In this document: positions 37,607 through 51,300 of the stretch, piece by piece
Layout of the letters: each line of letters begins with the position of its first letter
How positions within the stretch are numbered: position 1 is the first letter of the stretch
Assembly: GCA_905331475.1 (NCBI GenBank)
Contig: CAJNYU010003046.1
Span: forward strand, 62,001-126,000
DNA: 64,000 nucleotides
Reading direction: 5' to 3'
Source: Rotaria socialis
Lineage: Eukaryota > Rotifera > Eurotatoria > Philodinida > Philodinidae
Program-made: the position numbers and the translations under genes
The notes under the pieces: model-generated
Databases searched by the model: none
Told to the model about the DNA's origin: nothing
Seen by the model: only the letters and a program-made list of their open reading frames with translations

Positions 37607-40600
37607 TGAAATTGTTTTTGGTAAACTAATAATGCTCTAATTTTTATCAGCGGCAGCCAATGTCTTCTTGTTTTGTATTAGGACAGGTGATGTTTGTGGT
37701 AACGTTAACGATTCGCTTTTAGTAGAATCCATTAGATTGGTCTTATCTAAAGTCACGAAATAAAGATTGTATTTCATTGCTATCAGGAAGTAGATCTAAA
37801 TAAAATTTTGAATGTGCCATATTTGTGCTTCTCTAGTCTATCTTCTCGTAATCCATTCATTTACTGTTTGTTTTTCACGTATATTTACAAACTTCTACTC
37901 AATCTTGCATGCAGAATTTTCAGATTCTTGTATGTCTTTCACTTTTAAGTCGCGTGCTGATGAGCCCTTGCTCGATAGCACATTGCAATGTTGAATCAGT
38001 CTTAGTCAAGATAAAACTGCATCAAGAGAACTGTCTCTTATCATCTTGAAATCGAAGTGAAGGCTTCGTTTCGTTTCGTTTTGGTTAAACTAAAATATTA
38101 TGACTGCCCCCAAGAGTAGTCTCGAGCTATGTTTTCATAATAGTTTTCACCGAATATTTTGTTTTGCCAGTTAGTATGTGTGTGAATTGAGTTGCAAGTA
38201 ACCATGGTTCGTACGAATATGAAACACTTCCTATTTATGTTCAATACAATGTCTCATTTCTTAATGATTTTCTACTCAATACAAAATGTTGATTATAATT
38301 TCCATCGAATGGTTGATGACAATCGACAATTTTGTCAGTATTTAATACAATTCGATTCGTATAATTGCTCGATGAAATCCAACCAGATCTAAAAAAAAGA
38401 TGAAAAGATCAGTTTAAAATGTACAGTTACATAGTAGAACATGGGTAATAGAATGTACGTAGTGAAACAATAAAAAAAAAGAAAAAATCACTAAGCAAGT
38501 TGATCATAGAACCACACCGGGAAAAAAAGAAATATAAGCACAAATAATATCTGTTACAGTCACGTTTTAGACTAATGCAATAATGATCGATGATTTCAGC
38601 GCCATAAACATCCTATTTTAAACTGACGTCGAATGATAATCAGTGGTCGCTAGTCATTAAAGTATGAAACTAATGTCGATCCTTTGGCATGACTAGTAGA
38701 GCACTCTCATTCTACTCACAATTGACTTACAGTTTCTGTCGTTATTGAATCAGATGTATATTTCTAGATGTATTAGATCATTTTTTCACCGAGCTTCACA
38801 AATGTCTTAAAATGAAAGTCTAAGTGTTTACATTTGAGCACCAGTTTTCTATCTGAAAATTTTCGGCTCTGCATTGGCTATCGTGATTACTGCCTTATTG
38901 TACTCCTAGCTTTTGTTAATCTATACGGGTATAGTGCTTAACATAGGATATTGATGTTCGAATTCTATGAACACAATATAGCATAGAATCTTTTTGTGGA
39001 ACTCGCGTATATTTTTGAAGAAAATAGTGAGCGTAAGTTTAAGGGGCAGAATTTTGCGGCTCCCACCCCCCCCCTCCCCATTACAGACATTAAAAGCTAA
39101 GTATTAATTAGAATAAAAATTTAAAAAATGAAGATAAAACAGGAAAAATACGTAAGAAAAAAAGGGCACCAACCAAATTACAATAATCTTTTGAAAATGG
39201 AAAAATAAATGAGAGAGATTTTGGTATGATAATCAATTATTTTGAAAAACCAACAGTCTGAGAAATTTTTCATTTTACACATTTTTATTGGTCTATCAAG
39301 GCTTCAAGGATATACGTGAGTTCCACATTTTAGTCCCAAAGGGGCTGCGCTGAATAACTTTTCTTATGAAATAAATAAATTTGTATATAGTAAGACCAAC
39401 ATATGTAACTAAAAGAATATACATTAGCAATATAAACATGGCGACAGTTATATTTTCTCTCATGTCAATGATCACAAAATATACCTTTTACCTTTTGAAA
39501 CAAAAGGTTTGATCAAGCAGAACGACATTCTTACTATGTAAATAAATCAACAGTAACAGTTGTCTGTGTATACACGTTTTCAATGATTGAAATCATTGTT
39601 TTACGATCATATAGTAGGACTCTAGTGTTATTTGATGATTCAGCCATATTTACCTTGATCTGTATCGAAAATGATATGTCCCATGTAAGTAATAAAATAG
39701 TCCAGTCAATCACATGTATCATTTTTATATATTCTTTACGTTCACATATACCAAAATAAGTGTCCCTTGCAAGGATATACTATAAAATATGAAAACTCCC
39801 AAAAACTAAAAGGTCAACTCAAATGCATTGAAAAATAAACCTCGAAAGAAACTTTTGGAACAGTGAATATTTATTTACTTGGCCAGATATTTCAAATTTT
39901 ACTGAATGTAAGGTTTAAAAAAATCAAGACAAGTTTTGACGCATGTCTTCATCTAGAATCGGATCCGATTGTCTTAACTCGAATTTTCTGTTGTGCTAGA
40001 GTTGTAGAAAACTTCACTGAGAAGACTAAAATTCGGTTTCATTCAGTTCAAATCTTAGTCTGAGCATAGAAATTTATAATCGGCCGGAGTTGGGTTCACA
40101 AAATATGAACCTTTGAACTCGACATGTAGCTGCATTTATACACACTTATACACAAACACAGAGATAGATACTCCCTGAGACATAGACTAGTCTATACGTA
40201 ACGTCGAACCTACTGAAATCAGTATCTAATGAAGCTCATACTCATCCAACTGCATATCTACATTTACTTCAATTCACTCACAACCATAAAACATTACAAT
40301 CTTCAACATTTGATATTATCAATATTTTCTTCTTCTTTGTCTATCTTTGTTTCGACAGTTTCTCTTTCTTTTTAATGCACATCGGTCACCATGATAAATT
40401 TCCTTTTCATTCATTTCAAAAATGATGAACATATCTTTTCATAGTCGAATTTCATGTACCGAGTAATGATCAATAGCACGAAAAAAACTCATTTGTGTCA
40501 TAGCCGACATCCTTTTCTTCATACACGAAACAGAAAATACATATAATTAACAATAGCAACACTAATAGGTGTTAGTTTCATTTGAATATTAGGGACAATT

Positions 40601-40852
40601 TTTTCTACGTGACGCTATCAGTTTAAAAAAATCAGGTTCAATTAGAAATGGCACTTAGCAAATAAAATTTAAAAAAGAAAAAATATATATATAATCAATA
40701 GTTTTTGATAGAAAATAGGTATCTGGATATGTTCTTTTTCTTTTGTTCTATGGAATTGAAAGGTATACAATACACACACGCACGCACACACTCACACTGT
40801 TTCGTAAATGTTTAAATATGTATTTATTAAATGGAAGAAAAGTTTATTTTGA
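37607..40852. other. Long intergenic interval
   Basis: About 3.2 kb of AT-rich DNA between the fucosyltransferase start and the tektin stop. It holds a C-rich tract (39067-39079), an AC-rich microsatellite near 40770-40797, and several 60- to 66-codon frames with no domain. No conserved gene or RNA was recognised by eye. Confidence 0.5.
40770..40797. repeat. AC/CG-rich simple repeat
   Basis: An impure dinucleotide tract made of ACAC, GCAC and TCAC units just downstream of the tektin gene. A typical microsatellite; a related ACAC tract occurs near 44203-44217. Confidence 0.8.
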
Positions 40853-43800
40853 TTACGCATTGTAACCGAGTAGTCGTTGAACACTTGGATATCGCATTCG
40901 AACTGCCATACTCTTTTGTTGATCGATGTAGAGGCTATTTTTCTTCATTTCGATTTCTTTTACAAGCATCTGATGATCGTCACGAAGTTTTTTCAAATTC
41001 GATTCTGCTTCACGTAATTCTCCAGTAAGATTATCTACTGATTGTGATAGCTGATAAACTTCGCCGACCAAACTTGAAGAAAAAAATTATTTTGTTTTGT
41101 TCAATAAAAATACAAATAAATCATGATCTTACTGATCTTGAGTTGGATCATGGCATGATTCAATACCGGGTCGAGCACGTCGGTCATTCAAACGCGTTTG
41201 AGATACCTTAAGTGGTGCTTCTTTTGCACGTATTGAAGCACGAAGCATATCAATTTTATTCTCATTGTCAGCAATGGCTTTTAGTGTCTAAATTAAGTGC
41301 ATAGATAACTTTTTGTGTTTTTTTCTTTTTAATAATTACTTCACGATTATTGTGAGTCATTTTTTGCAGCGCATCAGACATTTCAGAAATACGTCGTCCG
41401 AATTCTGTTTCGACAACATCAGCTTGTTCTCGCATATCTCGTGAAATATCACTAAGTATACTATCGGTCAATGCACGTAATTGAATGGAAGCCATAAGTT
41501 GATTTTGGCCATTGACAATATTATCATGAGAGTTCTGTGCCCAAGATTCAGGTGTTGATTGACTGAATGCAAAAACAAAATGGAAGAATACGTCATTCGA
41601 TTATATTTACTTATCGTAGTGTCGAGCAACACCTGGATAAAACATAATATCAACATCTTCATTACGACGATTTGCTGCTTTCCCATCAGCAACTGATGCT
41701 TCCCATTTATTACTCCAATCCATTTCAAGATTTTGTTTAGCATTACGATTAGCTCTATTTTAATAAAGAAACAAGAAAAATTGTTTTTAGCAAAACAAGT
41801 TAGATTAGTTTTATGAGCAAAGGTAGCACTTAATCTACTTGTAATTGTGCTTGTTAGAACACCATTACAAAGGTCATCAAAGACTATGTTCATAAACGAG
41901 CAAATGGCTGATATCAATAACGTATTATTACAAAATTTTAGACGGATTTATGCATTTTTTAACAACGAATTCAATAGACATAATAAAAAAATATGAACTG
42001 ATTTGTGTGACGAAGGAATCAAAATAAAAGAATTTTCTCACAAAAACCAACAATAGCACATTCTGAAGATCCTTCTTACTCTCTCAGAATAATTGAATAT
42101 AAATAAAGCTCTCACTTTAAAAGTAAAATTAGTTTCTTATTATAAATATCGAATTTCATAAGGCCTTGCCATGAATTCAACATCTCACTATCGAAAATAT
42201 CAATTGATTCAAGTAATCGTCGTAAGAAGACTAACAATGGAGGTGTTTGTGCTGTTCATCACGAAAACCACTCATATTGGTATCAAATGAAAGGTCTCAT
42301 TGGCAAACCAACAGGGTTAAAATATTAGCGACCCATGGCTTGCCTAAAGGGAGATATTCGATTTTTCAGTGAATTTTCTCTGCAGGACCCGCTTTCCTAG
42401 CAAAGTCATATTCTCGAATTTGAACCTGAAACTTTGTATGCTTGAAGGTCTCAATGAGACTAGTTTACCAAAAAAAATTCAGAAGTTTTGGACAAACTAT
42501 ATACGAGATATGAATCTCTCAAAGTATTGGCGATTTTCTATAGAAGTTGTACATTTTGAGAGATTCATATCTCGTATATAGTTTGTCCAAAAGTTCTGAA
42601 TTTTTTTTGGTAAACTAGTCTCATTGAGACCTTCAAGCATACAAAGTTTCAGGTTCAAATTCAAGAATATGACTTTGCTGGGAAAGCGGGTCCTGCAGAG
42701 AAAATTCACTGAAAAACCGAATATCTCCCTTTAGGCAAGCCATGGGCCGCTAATATTTTAACCCTGTTAGTTTGGTAATGAGATCTTTCATTTGATAACA
42801 GCATGAGCGGTGTTCGTGATGAACAGTACAAACACCTCCATTGTAAGTGAAAAATGAATGTTGAGAAATTTCATAGTAAGACAAAGAGAGAGCAATGGCA
42901 TCTGTTAGGCATCTCTCGCCTGCATATCTGTTTTTCTTTGTTTAAAGTTTTATGAATTGTGATAAAAATATGTAAAAGACTTCTGTCATGCTTTATATCG
43001 TTCTTAAATAAAGAACTGTCATATTGTACAAGATAGACAATGAATGAGATAGCTTCGTTTCTTTTTTTCGTTCCGCTGAGGTAATTTTTAGACTGATAGT
43101 GGAGCTTTTTTCAAAGTCGTCTACATTTCAATAAGATAATGAAATACAATAATTAATTATTAATGTTAGTATCATGAAAATAATTTCACCTAATATCAAT
43201 AAAAGCAAGGACTATCTACTGTAAATGCACAGAGAACAAATATTAAGAACTGATTTATTTATCTACTGAAATTTGTCGTGCATAGATGACTAAATGTCAT
43301 TTTGATTTCTTAGTAGTCTTTTCGAAGACCACCAAAAGATATCTTTGAATCGCTATAGTTATACGAAAAAAGTTTTAATTAACTTCTATCAAAAGACAAC
43401 AGATCAATCCAGTTGTTCAAACCGATGTCAAAAAATTCCAATGCTTTTATTGTAATCTTATTCATAGTTTAACTTGTAGTCTTCTGATTCGTGAAATCAA
43501 TAGATCATATTCTAAAATCTCACTCAGATTCAACCAAGAAGACGAATGGTTATATTTTTCGCAACTAATATTCATTCATATCGTAGTATTTGTTTTGTAG
43601 AACTTACATCAGTGTGAAGCTAGCACGACGGAGCTAGCACGATGAAACAGAGATTCAACTATAAGTCTTCTCAAAAGTATTGCCGGCCCATAAAAACCAG
43701 ACCATTCNNNNNNNNNNNNNNNNNNNNNNNNNNNNNNNNNNNNNNNNNNNNNNNNNNNNNNNNNNNNNNNNNNNNNNNNNNNNNNNNNNNNNNNNNNNNN

Positions 43801-44861
43801 NNNNNNNTTTTTTGGTAAACTAGTCTCATTGAGACCTTCAAGCATACAAGGTTTCAGGTTCAAATTCGAGAATATGACTTTGCTGGGAAAGCGGGTCCTG
43901 CAGAGAAAATTCACTGAAAAATCGAATATCTCCCTTTAGGCAAGCCATGGGCCGCTAATATTTTAACCCTGTTAGTTTGGCAATGAGACCTTTCATTTGA
44001 TACCAATATGAGCGGTTTTCGTGATGAACAGTACAAACACCTCCATTGTAAGAAAACTAAAACAAGGCTATGTTCAAATATCTGTATGGTTTTAGAGAGA
44101 AAAGTTATTTGACTAAAACATACTTTTATTTGCTATAATAGCGTGCAGTTTTTCGACGAGCTCACACAAAGTGATAAGTGACGTGAAATAGAATGTTTGA
44201 CCACACACGCACACACACGAAGTGCTTCTTTTTACCTAATTTGTTGTTCAGCCGTCATAATTGTTTGGCGTAGAAGATTTTGTACATTATTAATAATTTC
44301 AACTTCTTTCAATAGGCCAACTTCAACTCCATCAACAACACGGTCTTCTCCATAACGGCGATCTCGATTAGCCAAACATTCCGTAGCAATATGCAGTGGA
44401 GCTTCAGTGCCATCCAATGAATTCGTCAAACGCTTCTTTTGTGCTATCAATAGATCAGTTTCGTTACGTACATCTTCGATCATACGATTGAGTTCGAATT
44501 TCCAAAAGTTGATGTCATGTAATCTGTAAGTGGCCAATATATAAAAAGAAGTATTATTTGCCCTTAAGAAAAAGAAAATAAATTCATATTCGCAAACCGT
44601 TGTTGTAGTTTTTTTGTTGATAAAGCTTGAGTTTGTTGTGAAAGTGCGAGTGTCTCATTCTCGGTTCGTGTTGCTTGCCAACGTTGTTTTTCTGATGCAT
44701 CACGATCACTAAATGTTTGATGATATTTAGCATAGTTATTTTCGTGCCATTCATTGGTATTGTATTTATTCGAACGAAAACCAACAGTGGAAACACCAAT
44801 ACTAGATCCTGTTTGTCCACGATAACTAGGATCGAATTCATATTTTTCCGTTGACAACATC
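40853..44861 (-). CDS. TEKT4: Tektin-4-like ciliary protein
   Basis: Starts MLSTEKYEFDPSYRG at 44861 and stops at 40853. Exons: about 44599-44861 (NEWHENNYAKYHQTFSDRD), 44241-44522 (DINFWKFELNRMIED, DGTEAPLHIATECL), about 41615-41757 (NLEMDWSNKWEA), about 41343-41563 (STPESWAQNSH, LRALTDSILSDISRDMRE, EFGRRISEM), about 41135-41287 (RAKEAPLKVSQTRL and the tektin signature RPGIESCHD) and 40853-41071 (KKNSLYIDQQKSMAVR, LGYNA). Tektins are coiled-coil filaments inside the doublet microtubules of cilia and flagella; the wording is closest to tektin-4. The 2.5-kb intron between exons 2 and 3 contains a foldback element and an assembly gap. The intron junction (CAAATTAG/gtaaaa to tag/AGCTAAT) keeps the frame. 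Confidence 0.92.
42235..42843. mobile_element. Foldback element, long perfect-arm inverted repeat
   Basis: A 609-bp palindrome: the left arm starts CAATGGAGGTGTTTG at 42235 and the right arm ends with its reverse complement at 42843. The arms are about 285 bp and nearly identical, with a loop of roughly 35 bp near 42525-42558. TAA stands immediately outside both ends (42232-42234 and 42844-42846), as a 3-bp target duplication would. A 3-bp TWA target is typical of PIF/Harbinger elements, so the unit may be a non-autonomous member; this is inference, since no transposase is present. It lies in the long tektin-4 intron. Mirror-image 70-codon open frames occur in both arms and are a product of the symmetry, not genes. 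Confidence 0.8.
43708..43807. other. Assembly gap of exactly 100 N
   Basis: One hundred consecutive N, the usual placeholder for a gap of unknown size. It falls exactly where the left part of a second foldback copy is expected, so the hairpin probably defeated assembly. Confidence 0.95.
43808..44048. mobile_element. Partial second copy of the foldback element
   Basis: About 240 bp nearly identical to the right arm of the 42235-42843 element, from the TTTTTTGGTAAACTAG block to the terminal CCATTG at 44048, followed by TAA. The rest of the element is hidden by the gap to its left. The few differences from the first copy suggest both are young. Confidence 0.8.
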
Positions 44862-45751
44862 TTTTTCTTTTCTACAACACGAAACACTCTCAATAGAAGT
44901 TGTTTTTCGAACACGAGTTAAAATAATATGCTTTTCTACAACTGATTACTTGTCGACAAACATTTACAGCTGACGTTGTCAAGCAACAGACCTGGAAGAG
45001 AAAATTCATGGTGAAATACATTTATTCCCATGTGTAGATGGCATCGACAAACGGTTCAATATTAAACACGACAATTGCATGATTGAATCGCAAAATAAAA
45101 ACATAATTGATTACTCAACTTTTCAGGGAATAATAAATGTTATGTTTTTCAAGACGAGTCTTGATAAACAAGAGTTTTTCCAATTTTAAATATAGATTTA
45201 TCTCTACTGAACGATTTATGGTGTAGTGTAATGTTGTAGGATTTATCTTCATCTTAATGGAATTGAAAAATTAAGGTCTATTCGAATTTTATACATTGAG
45301 AATAGTTTTGTCAATGTCGTTTATGTTCAACAATAGTTCACAGGAACGAAAAAAATGAACATAATAGTCTTTTTGTTGAAACTCAATTGTACAATATAAA
45401 TGCTCTTATAGAATTATCTGGTGTAAAATTCATATGACGATATAATATTTCAAATATTAACAACGCAAATATTTATGGATTTGTATCTTTTTGCATTTTA
45501 AACTTTCTGCAATAAACTAAGAAAGTAGAAATTTGAAATTATGCAGTTAATCACAGTAACTTATTTTTAAACTATCATAGACAAGAAAGAACAAATGATA
45601 CATTTACTTTGTATAACAGGAGAACATAGTGATTGCATTAGAGAAATCAAAAATTTACATATACATAACATTAGCAGAACATTTGAGTCATGATGCAATC
45701 GCATAAAAATAATTAATGAGATTTCTTTTTCTCAAAGTTACATACATTCAG

Positions 45752-47068
45752 ATGGATTTGAGTTTTCTATATGACAACAGTGGTATTTCATTGCCTAAGC
45801 CATACGAAAAAGTATCGAATTTTTCAAAATCTCGACAATAATTTTCTTTCCCTAAATAGAAAAATTCATGGTTGGAATGGTTTCGATTACGACGAAGGAA
45901 ACCAAATTCCGAAGAAGAAATCAATGAAATTCATGATCTTATTCTGAATGTTTATGAATCAATGGATGATCAAGCACGAGCTGTTGTTCTGTCTTTGTCA
46001 AAAGTAGTTCACGATGAAGATGAATCAGTAACAATAGAAGAAAAACTCAAGGCTATTGTTGCAATCGGCCATTCACTTTGTTGTGGTAAAGATAAATACA
46101 TCTTTGAATGATAACTTGAAATCTATTTTAAATAATCACATAGGTCCTATGCAAATTAAAAATGCAACCCATCTCTATGCAAGATTATTTGTCCGTGCAC
46201 TTTCTCATCAAGATTTACGAATGTGTTTAGCTGCGATGATCGCTATTTCTGAAACAGCTATTGATAATCTTAGTTTTCAAATGAAAGTAATTCCTATTGA
46301 TTTGAAAATAATTAGCGGTGAAGTTGAATTTTTTCATTGCGAGCCTGTTTGTCACACAGTATTCATCAACTACAAATGAGACTCTGACAATATGATTTCA
46401 TGCAGAATGTAATTATATGTTGATTTTTCGTCAAGCTGTTGTTCAATCTCTATATGAGGTTATAATTTTCATCGAGTCCTCCTCTATTTGACTAAAATAT
46501 TTTTAGATAGATATTAACTTGATTCTATTTTAAAAGAAAAATCTATCGTTATCGATTTTCTTTTCGTAGGTAAACGAGATGGATATGATACCGAAATTAT
46601 TCGAAATAATGCAAAATGCTATGCCACATGCTGGTCGTAATGCCGATAATATAAATATACATTCTAAATTAGTTGCATGGAGTTGTTATACAATAGTCAA
46701 TATTTGTGCGAACTGCATGCCAAATATTCTCCTATTAAGAGGTAGAAAAGGAAAACAAGATTATGCATAGCCTATCAATTAGCGTTTTTCTTTATGTTTA
46801 ATAAGATATTGTTCCTAATCAACTGGAAATATTAAATGATGCTATTCAAATGGAAATTTGGCGATATGTTTGGCGTGAAAATTACGCTCAAACAATTGTC
46901 CAATTTGTTGATGGAAAACTGATTTCTGGTATTATATGCAATGCTATTCAACCGAAACCATATTTGTTTGAAAACCATCATGATCACAGTGAAAAAACAT
47001 CGAATAGCAATTTATCATCTAATCCTAGATCTTCTTCAGTAAATTCACAACGATGTATAATACTTTAA
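45752..47068 (+). CDS. Unrecognised helical protein with C-terminal CAAX box
   Basis: I do not recognise this family. Start MDLSFLYDNSGISLP at 45752. Exons with compatible phases: 45752-45811, about 45860-46086, about 46143-46317, about 46407-46459, about 46570-46741 and about 46815-47068. The protein of about 320 residues is mostly helical with repeated Leu/Ala/Ile-rich segments (LKAIVAIGHSLC, MCLAAMIAISETAID, AVVQSLYE, WSCYTIVNICANCMP), loosely like armadillo/HEAT repeats. The tail is Ser/Asn-rich and ends in CIIL, a good CAAX prenylation motif; a final Leu favours geranylgeranylation. This predicts a cytosolic protein anchored to membranes. An AG sits directly before the start ATG (CATTCAG/ATG), so a 5' UTR intron or trans-splice acceptor is possible. 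Confidence 0.6.
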
Positions 47069-48312
47069 TAAGTCAATACAGAGAATACAAATCCGTTTTT
47101 GTCGATAAGAGAGGCATGATAAAATTCGTTGATATGTAAATTTATCAGCAGAATAGGTTTGCATGAGTCTTGAGTACCTTTGTCAATCTTTTAAGAAGTG
47201 CATGTTGTTTTTGTTATTATAAAAATGTAAACAAGAGAATATTATGATAAATCTTTCCTGATCAGTACAAGTTAATAGTCATTTATTTTTCTCGTTTATT
47301 CTCCGAATCTACTGCCTGGAAGTTGAGCCAAACATATGAGAGAATGTCATTTTGTACTATTTAGTAACCTCAATAATATAACATTAAATTTTATTATGTA
47401 TAACCTACGGAAAATGAATAAATAATATTGATCGAAAAAATGCGTGAAGAGCATTTATTTCAACTTTTAAATAACTAAAAATAGATTGAAACAAAGATAT
47501 TATCCTCATATTGTTAGTTTTTTTTTGTATGATAAGATGCATGCCTAGGTAACATGTAGTTCTCCTTGAAATTTTGAAAGCATTACAGTCTATCATGACT
47601 CTCTAGAGATCTTGAAAAACAACAACAGTTTGACATACTATTCACTTTAAAATCAGCTCCCTAGGTAATACATCATACTTAATGCATGCATTGGATCATC
47701 CATACATTCAACATTGTATAACTTTTCGAAATGATTATTCTTGAATATAAATACTCTGCATACATGTTTATAAAAATAATATCAAAAATTTTATTCAAAT
47801 ATTTAAAAATTCGATCCGGCATTTTTGTGTCGAAAAAAATTCAGTGTTATGTTAGTTTTGCTTAATAATTAAATGCAAATTATTTGACAAGAAAAAAAGT
47901 TCCTTTCATTTTCCATCGGTCTCATTATTGATTCATCTCATGAATTCTCAATTGAATCAATCTTCAAACAATGACTTATAGTCTTAAGCCAAAGATTATT
48001 TTTCATCAGTCAATATACTTAATCAAACAAGTAAGTCGATAGCGCCATCTATGTAGACAAATTTTGTTAAATAAAATGAATTGTTTGTGAATCTTTCTTT
48101 AACTTGCTTTATTTTTATTGATTATTAATTTTTTCGGTATATGCATATTTTCAAAATCCAATCAGTTGCGTCGATCAATAATAAATATGATTCATTTTAC
48201 TGTGCGAGGTCAAATGAGACTCAATCGATCAAATTCAAGCGACGAAAATAAGTTTTTCATTTGTTTTTTTTGTTTTCTCGTAGATGAAACGAAACCTTAC
48301 TTAAAACTGCAA
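47069..48312. other. Intergenic interval
   Basis: About 1.2 kb of AT-rich DNA with no recognised gene. Just before the JIP3/4 start, an acceptor-like CTCGTAG lies at about 48277-48283, suggesting a non-coding 5' exon upstream. Confidence 0.5.
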
Positions 48313-51300
48313 ATGTCTTCCGAATCTACAGTGCCAAAACCTATATATTCCCCGAATCGTATACGATTGAAAACAACTGATCAAAATACAACTAACGAAC
48401 ATGAATTATCCTCATCGGGAGCAAGTGAAGAAAGTCATACTCTATTATCTGAAACTGTAACAACATTAGCGAGTAATGTCTATAATGAATTGGAACGTAT
48501 TATAAAAAATTTCGGTGAAAATAGCGTAAAAGATTTAATGCCTGTCATGATATCAACATTAGGTTTGTTATATGAAATTCGATTTGATAAATAAAGCTTG
48601 TATATATATATATATACATGTATGTTTCAGAATCACTCGATAGTGCTCTTAATGAACGGGAAGTTAGTAAACTTGAAATTGAATCCTTAAAAGAACAAAA
48701 CGAACAAGTATTTCAACAATATGAACGTGAAAAAGGTTTTCACAAAGAATATCAACAAGTAATTATTCATTTAATAGAAAAAAACGTTCTTTTGTAATTT
48801 TCAATTGTTATTTAGCGTTATCTTCAAGTGGAAGATCATCTTGAAGAAATGAAACGTGAAAATGATGAAAAATTACAAAGTCTTGAATCTATTGTTAAAA
48901 TATTTGAAATCAAATCACGAAATGCAGCTGATCATGTTGCACGTTTAGAAGAAAAAGAAAACGAGACGAAAACAGATTATAAACGATTACATGATCGATA
49001 TTGTGAAGTAAAAAAAATAGCAATGCTATTGTAATTATACATTCGCTGACATATATATATATATGTATCTAGTTATTCAAAGCTCATTGTGATTATATGG
49101 AAAGAACGAAAATTTTATATGGAACAGATCGAGTAGATCAATTAACTGGATCACAAAATGCTTCAAGGTCTAGGTTAGTATTTTTTTAAATAAGATTTCG
49201 ATTTGATACGTACTATGACTGATAAGATAATTCTTTATTGAGACCAAAAAACAAGCGGTGGATATCGAGGTACTTATCAGCAGCAAAACTGGTTTCTCAT
49301 TTGAAGACAAGTTTTGAAGAGGATAGTTTTATTTTGTGAATACTTCTAATTATATCAAAATCGGGTTTTCCAGTAGGTGTTAGATTATTCTCAACGATGA
49401 CTTACATTGTAAACCTATAAAAAAGATGTATCATGTCGTATTCAAATAGTTGCCTGTTTTTCTTTTACAGAGGTAATCTACCATTAGCATCACAACAACA
49501 ATCACAATTATCAGACAATGCAGAATTATCTTCGAATGAACGATTAAATGATGAAACAACTAATATTCGTCCAGATATATCTTTTCAGTAATTTGTTTTT
49601 TCTCCAGTGAGTCATCAATATCTATTTTGTCATATTAGAAATTCGAAACAACCAACAGTTGGTGCCAATTTTCGTTCTGAACTTGAAGCCTCTGATGGTA
49701 CACACACTCAAACAGAAACTAATACTACTAGTAGTAATGACGCAGCTGTAAATACAGGTATGCATCCTTTTATTTTCCTTTAAACTTCTCTTTCGCCCAT
49801 TCAAATCCTTCCCTTTGCTTTGAACCCCAAAAATAAAATCTAAAATTCCGTAAAACAAAACATTCCATATTCAAACTTAGCATTTCATGGTGATTGGGCA
49901 GAGAATTGGCCAAATAGTTGTAAGTAAAATAATTCAATATCTTTTTTTTGGCATAAAGATGAATGATACGCAAGACCATACAAAAACACACCTTAACTTG
50001 TATTTGACTAGTGCATGATTTATAATACGCATAAATATTTTCAGCTAAATCGGCTAAATCTACATCAACAATATCAATAACAACTTCATCGAAAATGTCT
50101 GATGAAATTTCTCTAAGGGAATTCGCAACAGGTCGGCTAGCTATGTTGTAAAGAAACCTTTCGTGTTGTCGATTTGTTTGCCTAAAATGTGCTCATATTG
50201 TAAATCAAAAACCAAATTGGTTACGCTGAGATGAGATGAGGAGCAAAACGAAATTTCGCACTTATCCTTTTCGTTAGCTATTAAAAACCAAACTCGAGCT
50301 TTTATTATTTAATCTAGATTTCGATGATTCTTATATTGAAAATTATAAACGTGGTAAGAGAGAGTCTTTCTGACCAGCCGCAGCAGTAGCATGTATTTGG
50401 CACTTTTATTTTCGACTGGCAATAATTCCAACTACTATATAGCTTTTGTTTTTTCTATTTTCTTAATCCCCAATCAACGCATGAGAGAATAATCAAAATA
50501 ATACATAATTTAAGTTGGGTATCTTTTTTTTCATTTCCCGATTTAACTGAACTTTTATGCTGCTTGTGCTTTTGCTTTAGTATTGAATACTATTGTAAAT
50601 TTTGTCTTTTTTTCCTATTCTGATCCAATTCGCATTTTGTTTTGTTTGTGTATTGTCTATGTTGCATGCTATGTAGGACTATTCTCGAAACTGCGAAGTC
50701 TCAATATTCTACCGGTGCCGTTCGATGAACAAGAATTCTTTGTTAATGAAGATGAATTCGAGCAGACAAACAACACTGCAGGTGATCCGAAAGTCTACCA
50801 GAAATCAAATTAGTTTGAGCAAAACAAAAATTTAATTATTTTGCATGTGCACGATGATTGAATTAAAATTTTGTTTTCGAGATCAATTAGTACTCTTTTA
50901 TAAATATATTTTTTCGTTGCATAGATATTGCAGTGAGCGATGATGACGATGATATGTCAGCGAATGATGCGTAAGTTAAAAAAAAAAAAGAAAACATTTT
51001 ATTCGAATGAGATTTTAACGTATTGTTTGTTTCCAGGAAAAATGCAGAAGCGTTTTATAAAGAAACACAAAATGAAAATATTGATATATCAGATATAGAT
51101 TCATCAGCAGATTTATTTGGTAAGTAAAATGACTTGATTTGACATGCCATCTTTTTTGGTGTTTTTCTAACACTTTTTTCTTGTGTTTTTAATTCGTGCT
51201 CAGTACGACAAAGCTTTTACGGTGAGAATTTAATGTTGTTCAATGGGATATAGGACGTTCCTTGTTTGTTTCCTTCTTTTTAACTAACGCTTGAATAGGC

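Noticed and set aside
42369..42709. Two mirrored 70-codon frames with almost the same protein on opposite strands
   Set aside because: They are the two arms of one palindrome read from each side, and a third copy is cut by the gap. The identical translation follows from DNA symmetry and is no evidence of a gene.
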